NCBI GenBank assembly: GCA_943787535.1
Contig: CALSMU010000010.1
Location: 124,001-188,000 of the forward strand
Reading direction: 5' to 3'
Origin: an uncultured Flavobacteriales bacterium
GTDB lineage: Bacteria; Bacteroidota; Bacteroidia; Flavobacteriales_D; Parvicellaceae
DNA length: 64,000 bases
The first letter of the stretch is position 1. Every line of letters begins with the position of its first letter. Below the pieces are notes generated by a model. The model worked only from the letters and a program-made list of their open reading frames with translations, did not search any database and was not told the DNA's origin. The translations under genes were made by a program, and so were the position numbers. Shown piece by piece: positions 28,001 to 36,681 of the stretch.

Positions 28001-30501
28001 GTTCCAATTGATGAAGAACCACTTAACTGAACACTATCTCCAGAGCAGATAGCAGTGTCCTCTCCAGCATCAACTATCGGCAATGGGTTAACCGTTACAA
28101 TAACAGAGTCAGCATCAGTACAGCCTAAACCATTTGCTCCTGTAACAATGTATTCCGTGGTGTTGCTTGGATAAACAAAAGGGTTTGCAATATTGATATC
28201 GGTAATTGAATCAGCAGGTGCCCATAAATATACAGTAGCTCCAGATGCATTTAATTGAACAGAATCTCCTTCACAAATTGAGACATCTAAACCAGCATCA
28301 ACTGCGTTGAGCGTATTAACTGTAACTGTAATTTGCGCTGTATCGCTGCAAGACCCCGTTGCTCCATAAACAAAATATGTTTCAGTTGCAGTGGGACATG
28401 CAGTAGGGTTAGATAGAGTTGAGTCATTTACCGTAGGTTCCCAAGCATATGTAGTTGCTCCAGAAGCTGATAAATTAGCACAATCTCCAAGGCATATAGT
28501 TGTATCGTTACTCGTGGTTAATGTAAATGCTTGGTCGACATTTACATTAACGGTATCAGTTATGCTGCAACCTAATCCATCTACTAACGTCAATAAATAT
28601 TCAGTCGTAACAATTGGTGAGGCAAATGGATTTAGTATAGTGGCATCACTTAATTCACTAGTGGGAGACCAAGTCGCTGTTCCAATTGATGAGGCACCAT
28701 TTAATTGAATACTGTCTCCAGAACAGATAGAGGTGTCAACTCCTGCACTGACAAAGGGAATGTTAACATTTACGGTAACACTGTCTAGTGCAAAACAACC
28801 TCCTCCAATATCAATTAAAACAAAGTATTTTGTTGTGTCAGTTGGAAAGACACCTGGTGTTAATGTTGCTCCATTAATCACGTTTACGCTAGGTGTCCAG
28901 CTTGTTGTAAAGCCAGGTAACGCATCAGTTGTTGCAACAATATTTGCTGTATCTCCATAGCAAATGGTGGTGTCGAGGCCTGCATCAGTAGTAGGCGCAA
29001 TGGTCACTGTAATGTCCTCCGTTATAGGGTCAGACAGACAGCCAAATTGATTTTCTGCAATTAGAGATATGGTTCCTGTGCCTGGAGACATCCATTGAAT
29101 GTCAATGGAGCTACCATTATTAGCGACGATATTTCCTCCGGTGATAGTCCAATTATAAGTAGTGTTTGGAATGTTTTGTGTTGTATATGTCTCTGTGAAA
29201 AACTGGCAAACGACTGGGTCCCCTGTTATTGATGTCGGCGGGGCAACGGAGTTTACTGTAATTTGATAGACGGAGTTTGTTGTTTTTGGTGGGCAGCCAT
29301 TATCCATAACAGACACCTGGAACTGATACGGTAAGTTTTGTGCTTGTCCACAAGCTGTTGTCCAACAAAACTCTGTTGATACAGTATCTAAACCATTTAC
29401 AGGCTGATTTATAGTTGCGTTGGGGTTAACTATGTTTACATCGAATACTGTTCCACTAGCTATCAATGTTAAGCTGTCTCCATTTGGATCGTCATAGCCA
29501 AAATCAAAACATAAAGTTTCTCCCTCCTCTATGGTAAATTGATTACTGGTGGTTCCTGCTGTTGGGTCAATGCTCGGAGAAGGGTTTGGCGGACAAGATA
29601 ATACCAGAACTTGCAAATCTCTTCTGGTGACACCAATTAAATTCCCATTTCGGTATTCTTTGATTTCTACTGCAATCACATAATCTCCAGTAGTCGGGGG
29701 ATAATAAGTTGTAAGGCCTGTTGATGCATTTATATTAGTATAGCCTCCGGTGCCAAATGGTTGAGAAAGACTATATCCGCCGGCATAAGTAACTGTGTTG
29801 ATTGTCCAGTTTAATGAGGCGGGTGGACCCGGATCCGGGTCAGTATCTGAAGAGATCTGGGCATCATAAGGTTGAACAAAACTGAATACTAACATGTCTC
29901 CGTCGGGGTCAATTGCAGAGTTCAACAATGTAGTGGTGTCTCCAGCACATAAAAAGGGAACGGGGTCATCTGTAAATACGGGCGAACTATTCTCCAATAA
30001 AGGTGGTGAAATGTAGGCATGAAATGACATAGATTCATCTGGAATAAGGTTTACAATTGTTCCATTACGACAACACCTCTCATAAAAAATATGATAACCC
30101 GAAAAATTCAAAGGAAGGTCTATTAGCCCTTCATAGACAGCTTTGTCGATGCAAGTTCCTGTCCCGATGGTACATCCATTTGGGATATTTGGGTCTATCC
30201 TTTCAACCAAAGCCAAAGTCATGTTTACACTTGCAACGAAGCTTTTGATTGGTCCACCGCCCAGAGGAGAGTTTTGTAAGTCATGTTCATACACGCCAAT
30301 ATCTGCAATTGTTTGTTCTGGTCCATTTTGAAAGTTACTCGGAGGAGCGCAATCAGTATAAGTGGTTAATATAATTTTATAGCGATAGTTTCCTCCAAAT
30401 TGGCCAATATATTCATATCCTAAATTACCTCCAATTAGGTGTGAAGCATCAGCTTTACCTGAAAATAATGTAAAAGCAATTATGATAAAAACATATTTCA
30501 T
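25051..30501 (-). CDS. Giant repeat adhesin-like protein with CHU_C C-terminal domain
   Basis: 1816 residues, exported (MKYVFIIIAFTLFSGKADAS). Residues about 18-300 form a domain starting SHLIGGNLGYEYIG with CCRNG and DPDGDMLVFSF motifs. After a short Ig-like part come 15 tandem repeats of about 75 residues with the pattern DAGxDxxICxGDS, YxWxP, NPxAxPxxTTEYxVT, GCxxxDSVxVxVN. One PKD domain follows (FDWLFGDGETTTDESPTHAF), and then the CHU_C sorting domain (IPNVFTPNGDGENDIF, YNRWGQIIF, WDGYTNVG). Likely a T9SS-secreted surface adhesin. Its start shares a base with the stop of the upstream 753-residue gene, so both are co-translated. Confidence 0.88.
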   Translation of the reverse strand: MKYVFIIIAFTLFSGKADASHLIGGNLGYEYIGQFGGNYRYKIILTTYTDCAPPSNFQNGPEQTIADIGVYEHDLQNSPLGGGPIKSFVASVNMTLALVERIDPNIPNGCTIGTGTCIDKAVYEGLIDLPLNFSGYHIFYERCCRNGTIVNLIPDESMSFHAYISPPLLENSSPVFTDDPVPFLCAGDTTTLLNSAIDPDGDMLVFSFVQPYDAQISSDTDPDPGPPASLNWTINTVTYAGGYSLSQPFGTGGYTNINASTGLTTYYPPTTGDYVIAVEIKEYRNGNLIGVTRRDLQVLVLSCPPNPSPSIDPTAGTTSNQFTIEEGETLCFDFGYDDPNGDSLTLIASGTVFDVNIVNPNATINQPVNGLDTVSTEFCWTTACGQAQNLPYQFQVSVMDNGCPPKTTNSVYQITVNSVAPPTSITGDPVVCQFFTETYTTQNIPNTTYNWTITGGNIVANNGSSIDIQWMSPGTGTISLIAENQFGCLSDPITEDITVTIAPTTDAGLDTTICYGDTANIVATTDALPGFTTSWTPSVNVINGATLTPGVFPTDTTKYFVLIDIGGGCFALDSVTVNVNIPFVSAGVDTSICSGDSIQLNGASSIGTATWSPTSELSDATILNPFASPIVTTEYLLTLVDGLGCSITDTVNVNVDQAFTLTTSNDTTICLGDCANLSASGATTYAWEPTVNDSTLSNPTACPTATETYFVYGATGSCSDTAQITVTVNTLNAVDAGLDVSICEGDSVQLNASGATVYLWAPADSITDINIANPFVYPSNTTEYIVTGANGLGCTDADSVIVTVNPLPIVDAGEDTAICSGDSVQLSGSSSIGTGTWTPPGELSDPNILDPFASPNVTTEYILTVIDGFGCSITDTMEVTIDQAFTLTTSSDTTICLGDSANLSASGATTYAWEPATTLNDSTLPDPTASPAITETYFVYGTAESCRDTAQIIVTVNALTTVEAGLDVSICAGASIELNASGATVYLWTPADSITDINIANPFVYPSNTTEYIVTGADGLGCTDADSIIVTVNPLPIVDAGEDLWVCPGDNIQLNGSGTDTPVWSPISGLSDPNIYTPISTPPDTIAYILTVTDINLCTLTDTMTVYVNQNVPTDAGNDTTICFGDSVIIGGNPTAIGGTTYAWSPASLIVDPSVSNPNVFPSVTTTFYVITTNDTCSGLDSVIVNVNILPIIDAGNDVQICIYDSAQLLASGGVSYLWTPSNTLTDDTIENPMAFPTDTTEYIVNATDINGCASSDTVSVIVNPLPSAFAGSDVAICIGDTTTLTATGGLNYSWSPTDSLSNSLNDMTQAFPIITTEYIATVTDTNGCVRSDSIVVTVNELPIGDAVADVTICNGDSTQLNATGGDTYVWAPITDLSDPNIADPWATSTVTTNYVVLITDLNGCTDTDTVIVTVNTLPNISAGSDIQICIGDTTQLLVTGGDSYLWTPETGLSNDTSFNPTVSINDTMEYFVTGTDVNGCMNSDTVSVIINPLPTASAGNNVDICIGDTIQLTATGGESYNWTNGSFLNDNLIFNPNATPDTTMEFIVTVTDSNTCVNTDSIIVSVFIIEAISDQTICLEDSVQMNVFGSIGSVYSWTPSTYLSNPNIANPFSTAQEDITYYVSVSDVQGCSDQDSVIITVLSAPSASFTSEIEAGCEGVVVKFTNTSIDGFSFDWLFGDGETTTDESPTHAFPYGEDFTAALTVTNTNGCIDNATFSGTALDFEDYFDIFIPNVFTPNGDGENDIFAVEVSGKLNECSDLKIYNRWGQIIFISTGGNTKWDGYTNVGLAVPEGTYFFVVEINGIKKSGPVAIFR
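27384..28745 (-). repeat. Two near-identical three-repeat blocks inside the giant adhesin
   Basis: Bases about 27384-28067 and 28068-28745 are direct copies offset by 684 bases (228 codons, three protein repeats). A sub-block compared by eye (27386 against 28070, about 230 bases) has about 14 mismatches. The offset falls to 678 within the second repeat because that copy is two codons shorter. The remaining repeats are far less alike, so this is a recent internal duplication. Confidence 0.85.
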
Positions 30502-32762
30502 TACTGAACAATAATTTTTCGAGTGATTTGGATTCCAGATTCACTTTCTACCCTAAGAAGGTAAGTTCCATTAGGTAATTCCGAAACATCCACGGATAAA
30601 TTCGTGGTGTTTATATTTGATTGCGCAATAATCTTTTTCCCTATTAAATTATACAATGTAATGTTCTTGATCTGTTGATTTGAAGACTTTATGAAAAATT
30701 TTTCATTTGCCGGGTTTGAATAGATTTGAAATGGGTCAGTAACTTCTTCAACTCCTACAACTACTACTCTTATAGCGTAATCTTCTGTTTGACCTCTAGT
30801 ACAATTGGTGCATCCAGTAATTGCACTCCCAACTTCGTCGGATGAAATACGCATTCGCAACCATGCGTTGTTCGTAATACCTGATGTTGGGATCGTTATA
30901 TTTAATTCTGGATCGTAAGTATTTAATGCTTCCATAACAAGTTCAGTTGTATTGTCAAACACTCCATCATTATTGTAGTCAATCCATGCCTTGGTGTCTT
31001 GTGGATTATCTGGCCCAGTTCTTATACTCAATAAATAAGAATTTCCAGGCGTTAAATCAGTTTGTTTTTGGCACGAAAAATCTTGATAACCTTCAATTGC
31101 GTTTACAGATGAATTATTAATTGTATTTAGCTGCACAGAATAGATTCCATATTCACAGCAATGCGATAAAGTTTGCGGTTCACATGATGCTGCAAGTACA
31201 TTATTTGCTAAAGCTACTTCAATGTAGCCAGGCATGGTTAATGTGTTGCTTCCAAACGTATTTGAGGCAACCAGTTCCACGGTATAAGTTCCATCAGTAG
31301 TATATGTGTGTGTGGGATTTTGTTGTACGGATGTATTTCCATCTCCGAAATTCCATCCCCATGCGAAAGGTATGTTCGTTGATAAATCAGAAAAATTAAC
31401 TACACCATCGCAGGTTAGTACTACGTCTGCAGTAAAGTCTACAATAGGAGGAGAAACATCTTGTTCTACGATAATTGTATAGTCTTCAGCTTGACCATAA
31501 CCTGGGTCATCACAAGGTGTTGGGTCGGCATTTAAATCATAATCTGCAATTACGCGCATGCGCAAGGGGGTGTTTAGCACCGCGTTTGAAGGTATTGTTA
31601 CAGATCCAGATGTTCCAAGTGAACTTGAACTTGAAACAATTAATTCGGTTGTTGGGTTAAAAGTTCCATCATTATTATAGTCAATCCATGCCGCACAATT
31701 ATGCGTGGTTGGAGATGCATGATCAATTGATATATTATACGATTGACCAGCAAATACAGTTGTCTGGCTACATGTTAAGTCAGTGTAACCTTCAATGGAA
31801 CTTCCAGAGTTTATGTTTAGTGTATTAAATGTCACGTTTGTAATTCCAAATCCTAAAGAACCGTCTATTGTATTTGGAATACACGCAGCCGCTATTGGTG
31901 TTGCTCCAGAAACGTTAACGATTATATAGTTTGCTTTTGTTTCATTGTCACTCCCAAATGCATTAGTTGTCGTTAAGCTTACAGTATACGTTCCGTTCGC
32001 TAGATAAGTATGCGTTGGATTTTCCAATGTGCTCGTGTTTCCATCACCGAAATCCCAAGACCAAGTTGTTGGAGAGTTCGTTGATTCATCAAAAAACTGA
32101 ATATCACCCGAACAGGTGTTTGTTGAGCTAACAGAAAAGTCGCAAAGTGGTGGTGCGTTCGGTGCTTGCCATTGTAATTGTATGTTGGGTCTGTCAAAAA
32201 AGGTGCCGAAAGTATTTCCAGAACTGCATACTCCACTGGCATCTTGAAAAAGCACCGAGGTACTTTCAAAACTTGTTGATGACATGTATATTTTAGCATT
32301 TCCAGTAAAGGCTGTGTTATTAAAACAGGTTTCAATCAATAGATTAGATGTTCCGTCCCAATAAAAAGGAGAACTAAAAGTGTGTATATTCCAACCAGCA
32401 CTTTCTGTATATGTTTGTGGTCCGTATATTGTGGTTAGCCCGGTTTCAAAAGTAGGAGGAACTGTTGAGCTAGATGTGTTTTTTATTTTTATTGTAAAAT
32501 CAACTAGAGGAACCCCTTCTACTGTGGCGACATTGAAAGCAAGGCTAGTGATGTCCCCAGCTGTCATTCCTTGCGCACCTAATTCACTGGCTAGGATGAG
32601 CATTTGATGTTTTGCGCCAAAATACCAATTTCCATAAGGAGCCGGATATCCTGTGTTTGTATTTGTAGAGGAACCAGAGCCTATAGTAATAGTAGTTTGT
32701 GAAAGACCGGGAAACGAAAATAACAAGATAAAAAAGGTGAAGTTTTTAAAGAGAATTTTCAT
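30501..32762 (-). CDS. Secreted GEVED/PKD protein with type A T9SS sorting domain
   Basis: 753 residues with a signal peptide (MKILFKNFTFFILLFSFPGLS). Domains in order: a module of about 170 residues starting YPAPYGNWYFGAKHQMLILA and ending at WDGTSNLLIETCFNN; PKD (WSWDFGDGNTSTLENPTHTY); a GEVED domain (AAWIDYNNDGTF ... GYGQAEDYTIIV); a second PKD (WGWNFGDGNTSVQQNPTHTY); a second GEVED domain (KAWIDYNNDGVF ... RGQTEDYAIRV); and a type A sorting tail (SNPANEKFFIKSS to GIQITRKIIVQ). It heads a two-gene operon with the giant adhesin. Probable cell-surface or released protein; no enzymatic domain is seen. Confidence 0.87.
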   Translation of the reverse strand: MKILFKNFTFFILLFSFPGLSQTTITIGSGSSTNTNTGYPAPYGNWYFGAKHQMLILASELGAQGMTAGDITSLAFNVATVEGVPLVDFTIKIKNTSSSTVPPTFETGLTTIYGPQTYTESAGWNIHTFSSPFYWDGTSNLLIETCFNNTAFTGNAKIYMSSTSFESTSVLFQDASGVCSSGNTFGTFFDRPNIQLQWQAPNAPPLCDFSVSSTNTCSGDIQFFDESTNSPTTWSWDFGDGNTSTLENPTHTYLANGTYTVSLTTTNAFGSDNETKANYIIVNVSGATPIAAACIPNTIDGSLGFGITNVTFNTLNINSGSSIEGYTDLTCSQTTVFAGQSYNISIDHASPTTHNCAAWIDYNNDGTFNPTTELIVSSSSSLGTSGSVTIPSNAVLNTPLRMRVIADYDLNADPTPCDDPGYGQAEDYTIIVEQDVSPPIVDFTADVVLTCDGVVNFSDLSTNIPFAWGWNFGDGNTSVQQNPTHTYTTDGTYTVELVASNTFGSNTLTMPGYIEVALANNVLAASCEPQTLSHCCEYGIYSVQLNTINNSSVNAIEGYQDFSCQKQTDLTPGNSYLLSIRTGPDNPQDTKAWIDYNNDGVFDNTTELVMEALNTYDPELNITIPTSGITNNAWLRMRISSDEVGSAITGCTNCTRGQTEDYAIRVVVVGVEEVTDPFQIYSNPANEKFFIKSSNQQIKNITLYNLIGKKIIAQSNINTTNLSVDVSELPNGTYLLRVESESGIQITRKIIVQ

Positions 32763-32836
32763 GGGTTCAAAGAATTAATGTAATATACAGACTATTGAAT
32801 TATGAATAAGGTTGTTTCACCTTTGATTTGATTCAA

Positions 32837-32844
32837 TAAAGATA
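32837..32844 (-). promoter_or_regulatory. Candidate -7 element for the adhesin operon
   Basis: On the minus strand the sequence reads TATCTTTA, one base off TAnnTTTG, 74 bases before the start of the 753-residue gene. The same octamer precedes two other T9SS cargo genes (36851 and 55389). Confidence 0.4.
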
Positions 32845-32894
32845 GTCAAAATTGATTATATAAATTCATGAAATTTCGCAAAATTAGAATATGG

Positions 32895-33545
32895 TTACCT
32901 AGATAGGTATTTTTGTAGTTTTAAGAGAGGTTGCGGCAGTACTTTGTGTCCTCCCCTGTATCTAAACAGTTTATATGGGATTTCTTTTTCCTTAAATTCT
33001 TTCATGTAATGGCTAATAATTTCCTCAGAGAATAGTTCATCAGCGTCTCCGATTAAAAAGTGCAATGAAAATTTCTTGAATGTTTCTATGTTTTCCAGAT
33101 AGCTAATGTCTGTAGGGAATGAACCTGCCCAAAGAACAAGGTTGGTTGGTGTAATCTCTCCTAAAATAGCCCATCGACTAGCAGTAGCTGCACCTTGAGA
33201 AAAGCCTAATATGTTTATATTGACTTCCATTCTTTTCTGCAGAACTTGATTTGCCACTTTATCCAAATATTGCACGTAGTCATCAATGTCTGAATTTCTT
33301 TCTTCTTTTGTCATCCATGAGGCTACAACGTTTCCAGAAAACCCATTCCAATAAAACCTGCTTAATCCTTCGGGAGCAATAATGAGGGTGTTCTCATTAA
33401 GAATAGGTTCAAACCATTTAATAAAATATTTTGCCAATTGACCATATCCATGGCAAACAAACCATACATCAGTTATTTTGTCACTTGGAGTTCCTAAAAC
33501 AAAATACCTAGCTGTTTTTTCTATTTTAATATCTATTTGTTTCAC
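32895..33545 (-). CDS. Alpha/beta hydrolase, carboxylesterase/lysophospholipase-like
   Basis: A 216-residue cytosolic hydrolase of the phospholipase/carboxylesterase (YpfH/EstB-like) type. The nucleophile elbow is GFSQGAA (Ser in the ILGFSQGAATASRW segment), the acid is in GDADELF and the histidine in RGGHKVLP, giving a complete Ser-Asp-His triad. The oxyanion region is VCHGYGQLAKYF. It overlaps the glpD stop by four bases, so it is the third gene of a glpK-glpD operon, which suggests a role in releasing glycerol or glycerol-phosphate esters; that link is inference from position only. Confidence 0.85.
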   Translation of the reverse strand: MKQIDIKIEKTARYFVLGTPSDKITDVWFVCHGYGQLAKYFIKWFEPILNENTLIIAPEGLSRFYWNGFSGNVVASWMTKEERNSDIDDYVQYLDKVANQVLQKRMEVNINILGFSQGAATASRWAILGEITPTNLVLWAGSFPTDISYLENIETFKKFSLHFLIGDADELFSEEIISHYMKEFKEKEIPYKLFRYRGGHKVLPQPLLKLQKYLSR

Positions 33546-35176
33546 TCGAAAGTTGTTACAGATCTTAAATAGTTTTCTAAATCTTTTAAAGCTGATTTTT
33601 CTGCTAATTTATTCCAGTTTAGATACTTTACGAATTGTGAAAGTGTGATTTTCGCTTCCTTTAATACAATATTTGGTTCGAAATTTATTTTGCCTGTTCT
33701 TCGCAAAAAGAAGTCTATTAGATTTATTGTTGAATCATAGCGTAAAGAAAACCAAACCTCAGCTTCAACCAAATAATTAAATTTCTCATTTTCAAATATC
33801 TCTAGAATTGAATTAGCTTGTTTTCCATACGTTCTTACGAGGTATTCTGCTTTTTTTTCAGCTATTTCTAATGATTTTAATCTTGATTTTATTGATAAAA
33901 TAAAGCTGTCGACTAAATCAGGCGTATCAAACTCTCCGCCAGAAATTTTAATAGCCTGGGTAGTGCACTTATGGTTAATGTTTAATTGTTTACTAATTAA
34001 ATCAATTACTTTTTTTGCCATTAACCTATAGCCGGTTAATTTCCCGCCAGCAATGGTTATTAGTCCTGAATTAGATATGAATAGTTCATCTTTTCTTGAT
34101 AGTTCAGCCGTTTTTTTTCCTTCTTCATAAATTAATGGTCGGATACCTGACCATGATGATAGTATGTCGGAAATATAAAGTTCTTTATTTGGGAACATTT
34201 TGTTTGCAGCATCAATTAGATATTGTGCATCTTTTCTTGTTACTTTTGGGTTGTTCTTGTCTTCAGAGAACTTGGTGTCGGTTGTTCCAATATAGGTGAT
34301 TTCTTGTCGGGGTATGGCGAAAATCATTCTACCTCCTTCTACATCAAAATATATACTGTTGTTAATTGGAAGCTTGTCTCTTGCTACAACAATATGCGCT
34401 CCTTTTGAAAGTTGTAGTTTTTTCTTTGATAGAGATTTGTCTTTTTCTCTGAGTTCATCCGCCCATGGTCCTGTGGCGTTGACTATTTTTTTTCCTTTTA
34501 CTGAAAACAGAGTTTTCGTAATGGTGTCCATGCAATTTACACCTGTTACTTTTTCATTTTCGTATACTAGCTCAGTTGCGGCTGTATAATTAATCGTAGT
34601 TGCTTTTAATTGAACAGCCGTTTTAATTATCTCTAAAGTTAATCGCGCGTCATCCGTTCTGTATTCAGCATAATATCCTGCACCTTTTAATATGTCATTC
34701 CTTAATGTTGGCTCAATTTTAAGGGTTTTACCTTTTGAAAGAATTTTTCTTTTGTCTTCTCCGGTTACACCTGCTAGTTTATCATATAGCCAAAGACCAA
34801 TTCCAGTTTCGAATTTACCAAATGATCCCCCTTCAACTAAAGGTAGGAGCATTTTTTCCGGAACTACAAGGTGAGGAGCTATGTTGTAAACTACAGCTCT
34901 TTCCTTACCAACTTCGCGAACTAATTTAAATTCGAAGTTTTTTAAATAACGCAATCCACCATGGATTAATTTTGTTGATCGACTACTGGTTCCTGAAGCG
35001 TAGTCCTCTTTTTCAATTAACGCAGCTGAAAGTCCTCTTGAAGCAGCATCTAAAAGAATTCCAGCTCCTGTAATGCCTCCTCCTATAATGAGTACGTCAA
35101 ATTCTTTGGATGCTAAATGAGATTTAACTTCTTCTCTTTTTTGAGCGTTAAATAAGTAGTGCTTTAATCCTTTCAT
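33542..35176 (-). CDS. glpD: FAD-dependent glycerol-3-phosphate dehydrogenase
   Basis: Oxidises sn-glycerol-3-phosphate to dihydroxyacetone phosphate and passes electrons to the quinone pool at the membrane surface. 544 residues. The N-terminal FAD-binding motif is DVLIIGGGITGAGILLDAASRG, followed by SGTSSRSTKLIHGGLRYL, both diagnostic. A later GxxT region (TIAGGKLTGYRLMAKKV) contacts FAD, and a C-terminal helical domain follows. It overlaps glpK by four bases upstream and the hydrolase gene by four bases downstream, making a tight operon. Confidence 0.95.
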   Translation of the reverse strand: MKGLKHYLFNAQKREEVKSHLASKEFDVLIIGGGITGAGILLDAASRGLSAALIEKEDYASGTSSRSTKLIHGGLRYLKNFEFKLVREVGKERAVVYNIAPHLVVPEKMLLPLVEGGSFGKFETGIGLWLYDKLAGVTGEDKRKILSKGKTLKIEPTLRNDILKGAGYYAEYRTDDARLTLEIIKTAVQLKATTINYTAATELVYENEKVTGVNCMDTITKTLFSVKGKKIVNATGPWADELREKDKSLSKKKLQLSKGAHIVVARDKLPINNSIYFDVEGGRMIFAIPRQEITYIGTTDTKFSEDKNNPKVTRKDAQYLIDAANKMFPNKELYISDILSSWSGIRPLIYEEGKKTAELSRKDELFISNSGLITIAGGKLTGYRLMAKKVIDLISKQLNINHKCTTQAIKISGGEFDTPDLVDSFILSIKSRLKSLEIAEKKAEYLVRTYGKQANSILEIFENEKFNYLVEAEVWFSLRYDSTINLIDFFLRRTGKINFEPNIVLKEAKITLSQFVKYLNWNKLAEKSALKDLENYLRSVTTFE

Positions 35177-36681
35177 TTTGTCCAGTTCATTGATCTTTTA
35201 ACTGCTTCTCTCCAGAGTAAATATTTCTTAATAAAAACTGTTTGTTCCTTACTTGGCTTGAATATTTGATTTATCGATTTCATTTTTTTTAAGTCTTCTT
35301 TTTTCCAGAATCCAGTATACAACCCCGCCATATATGCAGCGCCTAAAGCAGTAGACTCAATAATGTCAGGCCTATTAACAGGTGTGTCCAATATGTCTGA
35401 TTGAAATTGCATTAAATAGTTGTTAGCACTAGCACCTCCATCAACGTTAAGAGATTGAAGATGTATTCCTGAATCTTCTTCCATAGCTATCAGCACATCC
35501 TTAGTTTGAAATGCTAAAGATTCAAGAGTTGCTCTAGAGATTTCCGATATTCCGGAATCTCTCGTAAGTCCAAAGATCGCGCCTCGGGCATACATGTCCC
35601 AGTAAGGCGCTCCAAGTCCTGCGAATGCAGGAACAACAATTACTTCATCTTCATTAGCTTCTTTTGCCAGTTGCTCCGTTTCATTAGATTCAGATATTAT
35701 CTTTAGACCGTCTCTTAGCCATTGAATAGCAGCGCCAGCTATGAATATGCTGCCTTCTAAAGCATATAGAATATTGTCATCAATTCCCCAGGCAATGGTT
35801 GTTAGCAATCCGTTCTTACTTTCTATTCTTTTATTTCCTGTATTTAATAACATGAAACATCCTGTTCCATAGGTGTTTTTTGCTTCTCCTGGTTCAAAAC
35901 AACATTGTCCGAACAATGCAGCTTGTTGATCGCCAATTGCTCCTCTAATTGGAATTCTTGTCCCTTTGTATTCATAAAATCCATAGTCATCAGAACTGTT
36001 CTTAATGCAAGGGAGTATGGATTTTGGGATGTCTAGAATTTTCAGTGACTTATTGTCCCATGTTAAGCTATTTATGTCAAAAAGTAGCGTTCTTGATGCG
36101 TTAGAATAATCCGTTGCATGGATTTCCCCCTTTGTAAGCTTCCAAATTAACCAAGTATCAATTGTTCCAAAAAGTAAGTTATTCTCTTCAGTTAACTTTT
36201 TTGCTCCTTCAATATTATTGAGGATCCAGTTGATTTTAGTTCCTGAAAAGTACGAGTCAATAACGAGACCAGAAGATTTTTTAAAGTGTTCTTCATGTCC
36301 TTCTGCCTTTAATTGTGAGCATAAATTGGAGGTTCTTTTATCTTGCCAAACAATAGCATTGTAAATTGGTTTGCCTGTCTTTTTATTCCATAGAACTGTT
36401 GTTTCCCTTTGATTAGTAATGGCGATAGAGTCTATTTCAGATGGATTGATAGAGTTGTTGCCAATTAAGTCGTAAAGAACTTTTGTTTGTGTTGTTATAA
36501 TTTCTTCAGGATTGTGTTCTACCCAACCTGATTTAGGAAATATTTGTTCTATTTCACATTGTGCAACGTCTATAATTTTTGCGTTTTTATTAAAAAGTAT
36601 TGCTCTGGAACTGCTTGTTCCTTGGTCTAGTGCGATAATGTATTTTTTTTCCACTGTGATTTGATTAATTTTATAATTCAT
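35173..36681 (-). CDS. glpK: Glycerol kinase
   Basis: Phosphorylates glycerol to glycerol-3-phosphate. 502 residues with FGGY-kinase signatures: KYIIALDQGTSSSRAILFN at the N-terminus, GWVEHNPEEI, NQRETTVLWNKKTGKPIYNAIVWQ, and the ATP-site GTGCFMLLNTG and VDGGASANNYLMQFQSD. The ATG at 36681 adds nine residues (MNYKINQIT) not usual in relatives; a GTG at 36654 would give the typical VEKKYIIALDQG start, so the true start is uncertain. First gene of glpK-glpD-hydrolase. No glpF uptake gene is adjacent. The leader is GC-rich and may be structured. Confidence 0.95.
   Translation of the reverse strand: MNYKINQITVEKKYIIALDQGTSSSRAILFNKNAKIIDVAQCEIEQIFPKSGWVEHNPEEIITTQTKVLYDLIGNNSINPSEIDSIAITNQRETTVLWNKKTGKPIYNAIVWQDKRTSNLCSQLKAEGHEEHFKKSSGLVIDSYFSGTKINWILNNIEGAKKLTEENNLLFGTIDTWLIWKLTKGEIHATDYSNASRTLLFDINSLTWDNKSLKILDIPKSILPCIKNSSDDYGFYEYKGTRIPIRGAIGDQQAALFGQCCFEPGEAKNTYGTGCFMLLNTGNKRIESKNGLLTTIAWGIDDNILYALEGSIFIAGAAIQWLRDGLKIISESNETEQLAKEANEDEVIVVPAFAGLGAPYWDMYARGAIFGLTRDSGISEISRATLESLAFQTKDVLIAMEEDSGIHLQSLNVDGGASANNYLMQFQSDILDTPVNRPDIIESTALGAAYMAGLYTGFWKKEDLKKMKSINQIFKPSKEQTVFIKKYLLWREAVKRSMNWTK

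Noticed and set aside
25982-28960. Series of plus-strand open frames of 60-110 residues opposite the giant adhesin
   Set aside because: They repeat with the 75-residue period of the adhesin repeats and are antisense reflections of a Ser/Thr/Val-rich coding pattern; no start signals or family matches.
25051-30501. CRISPR-like periodicity in the minus-strand repeat region
   Set aside because: The repeat unit is about 225 bases, in frame, and encodes protein repeats; no short identical repeats with unique spacers are present.
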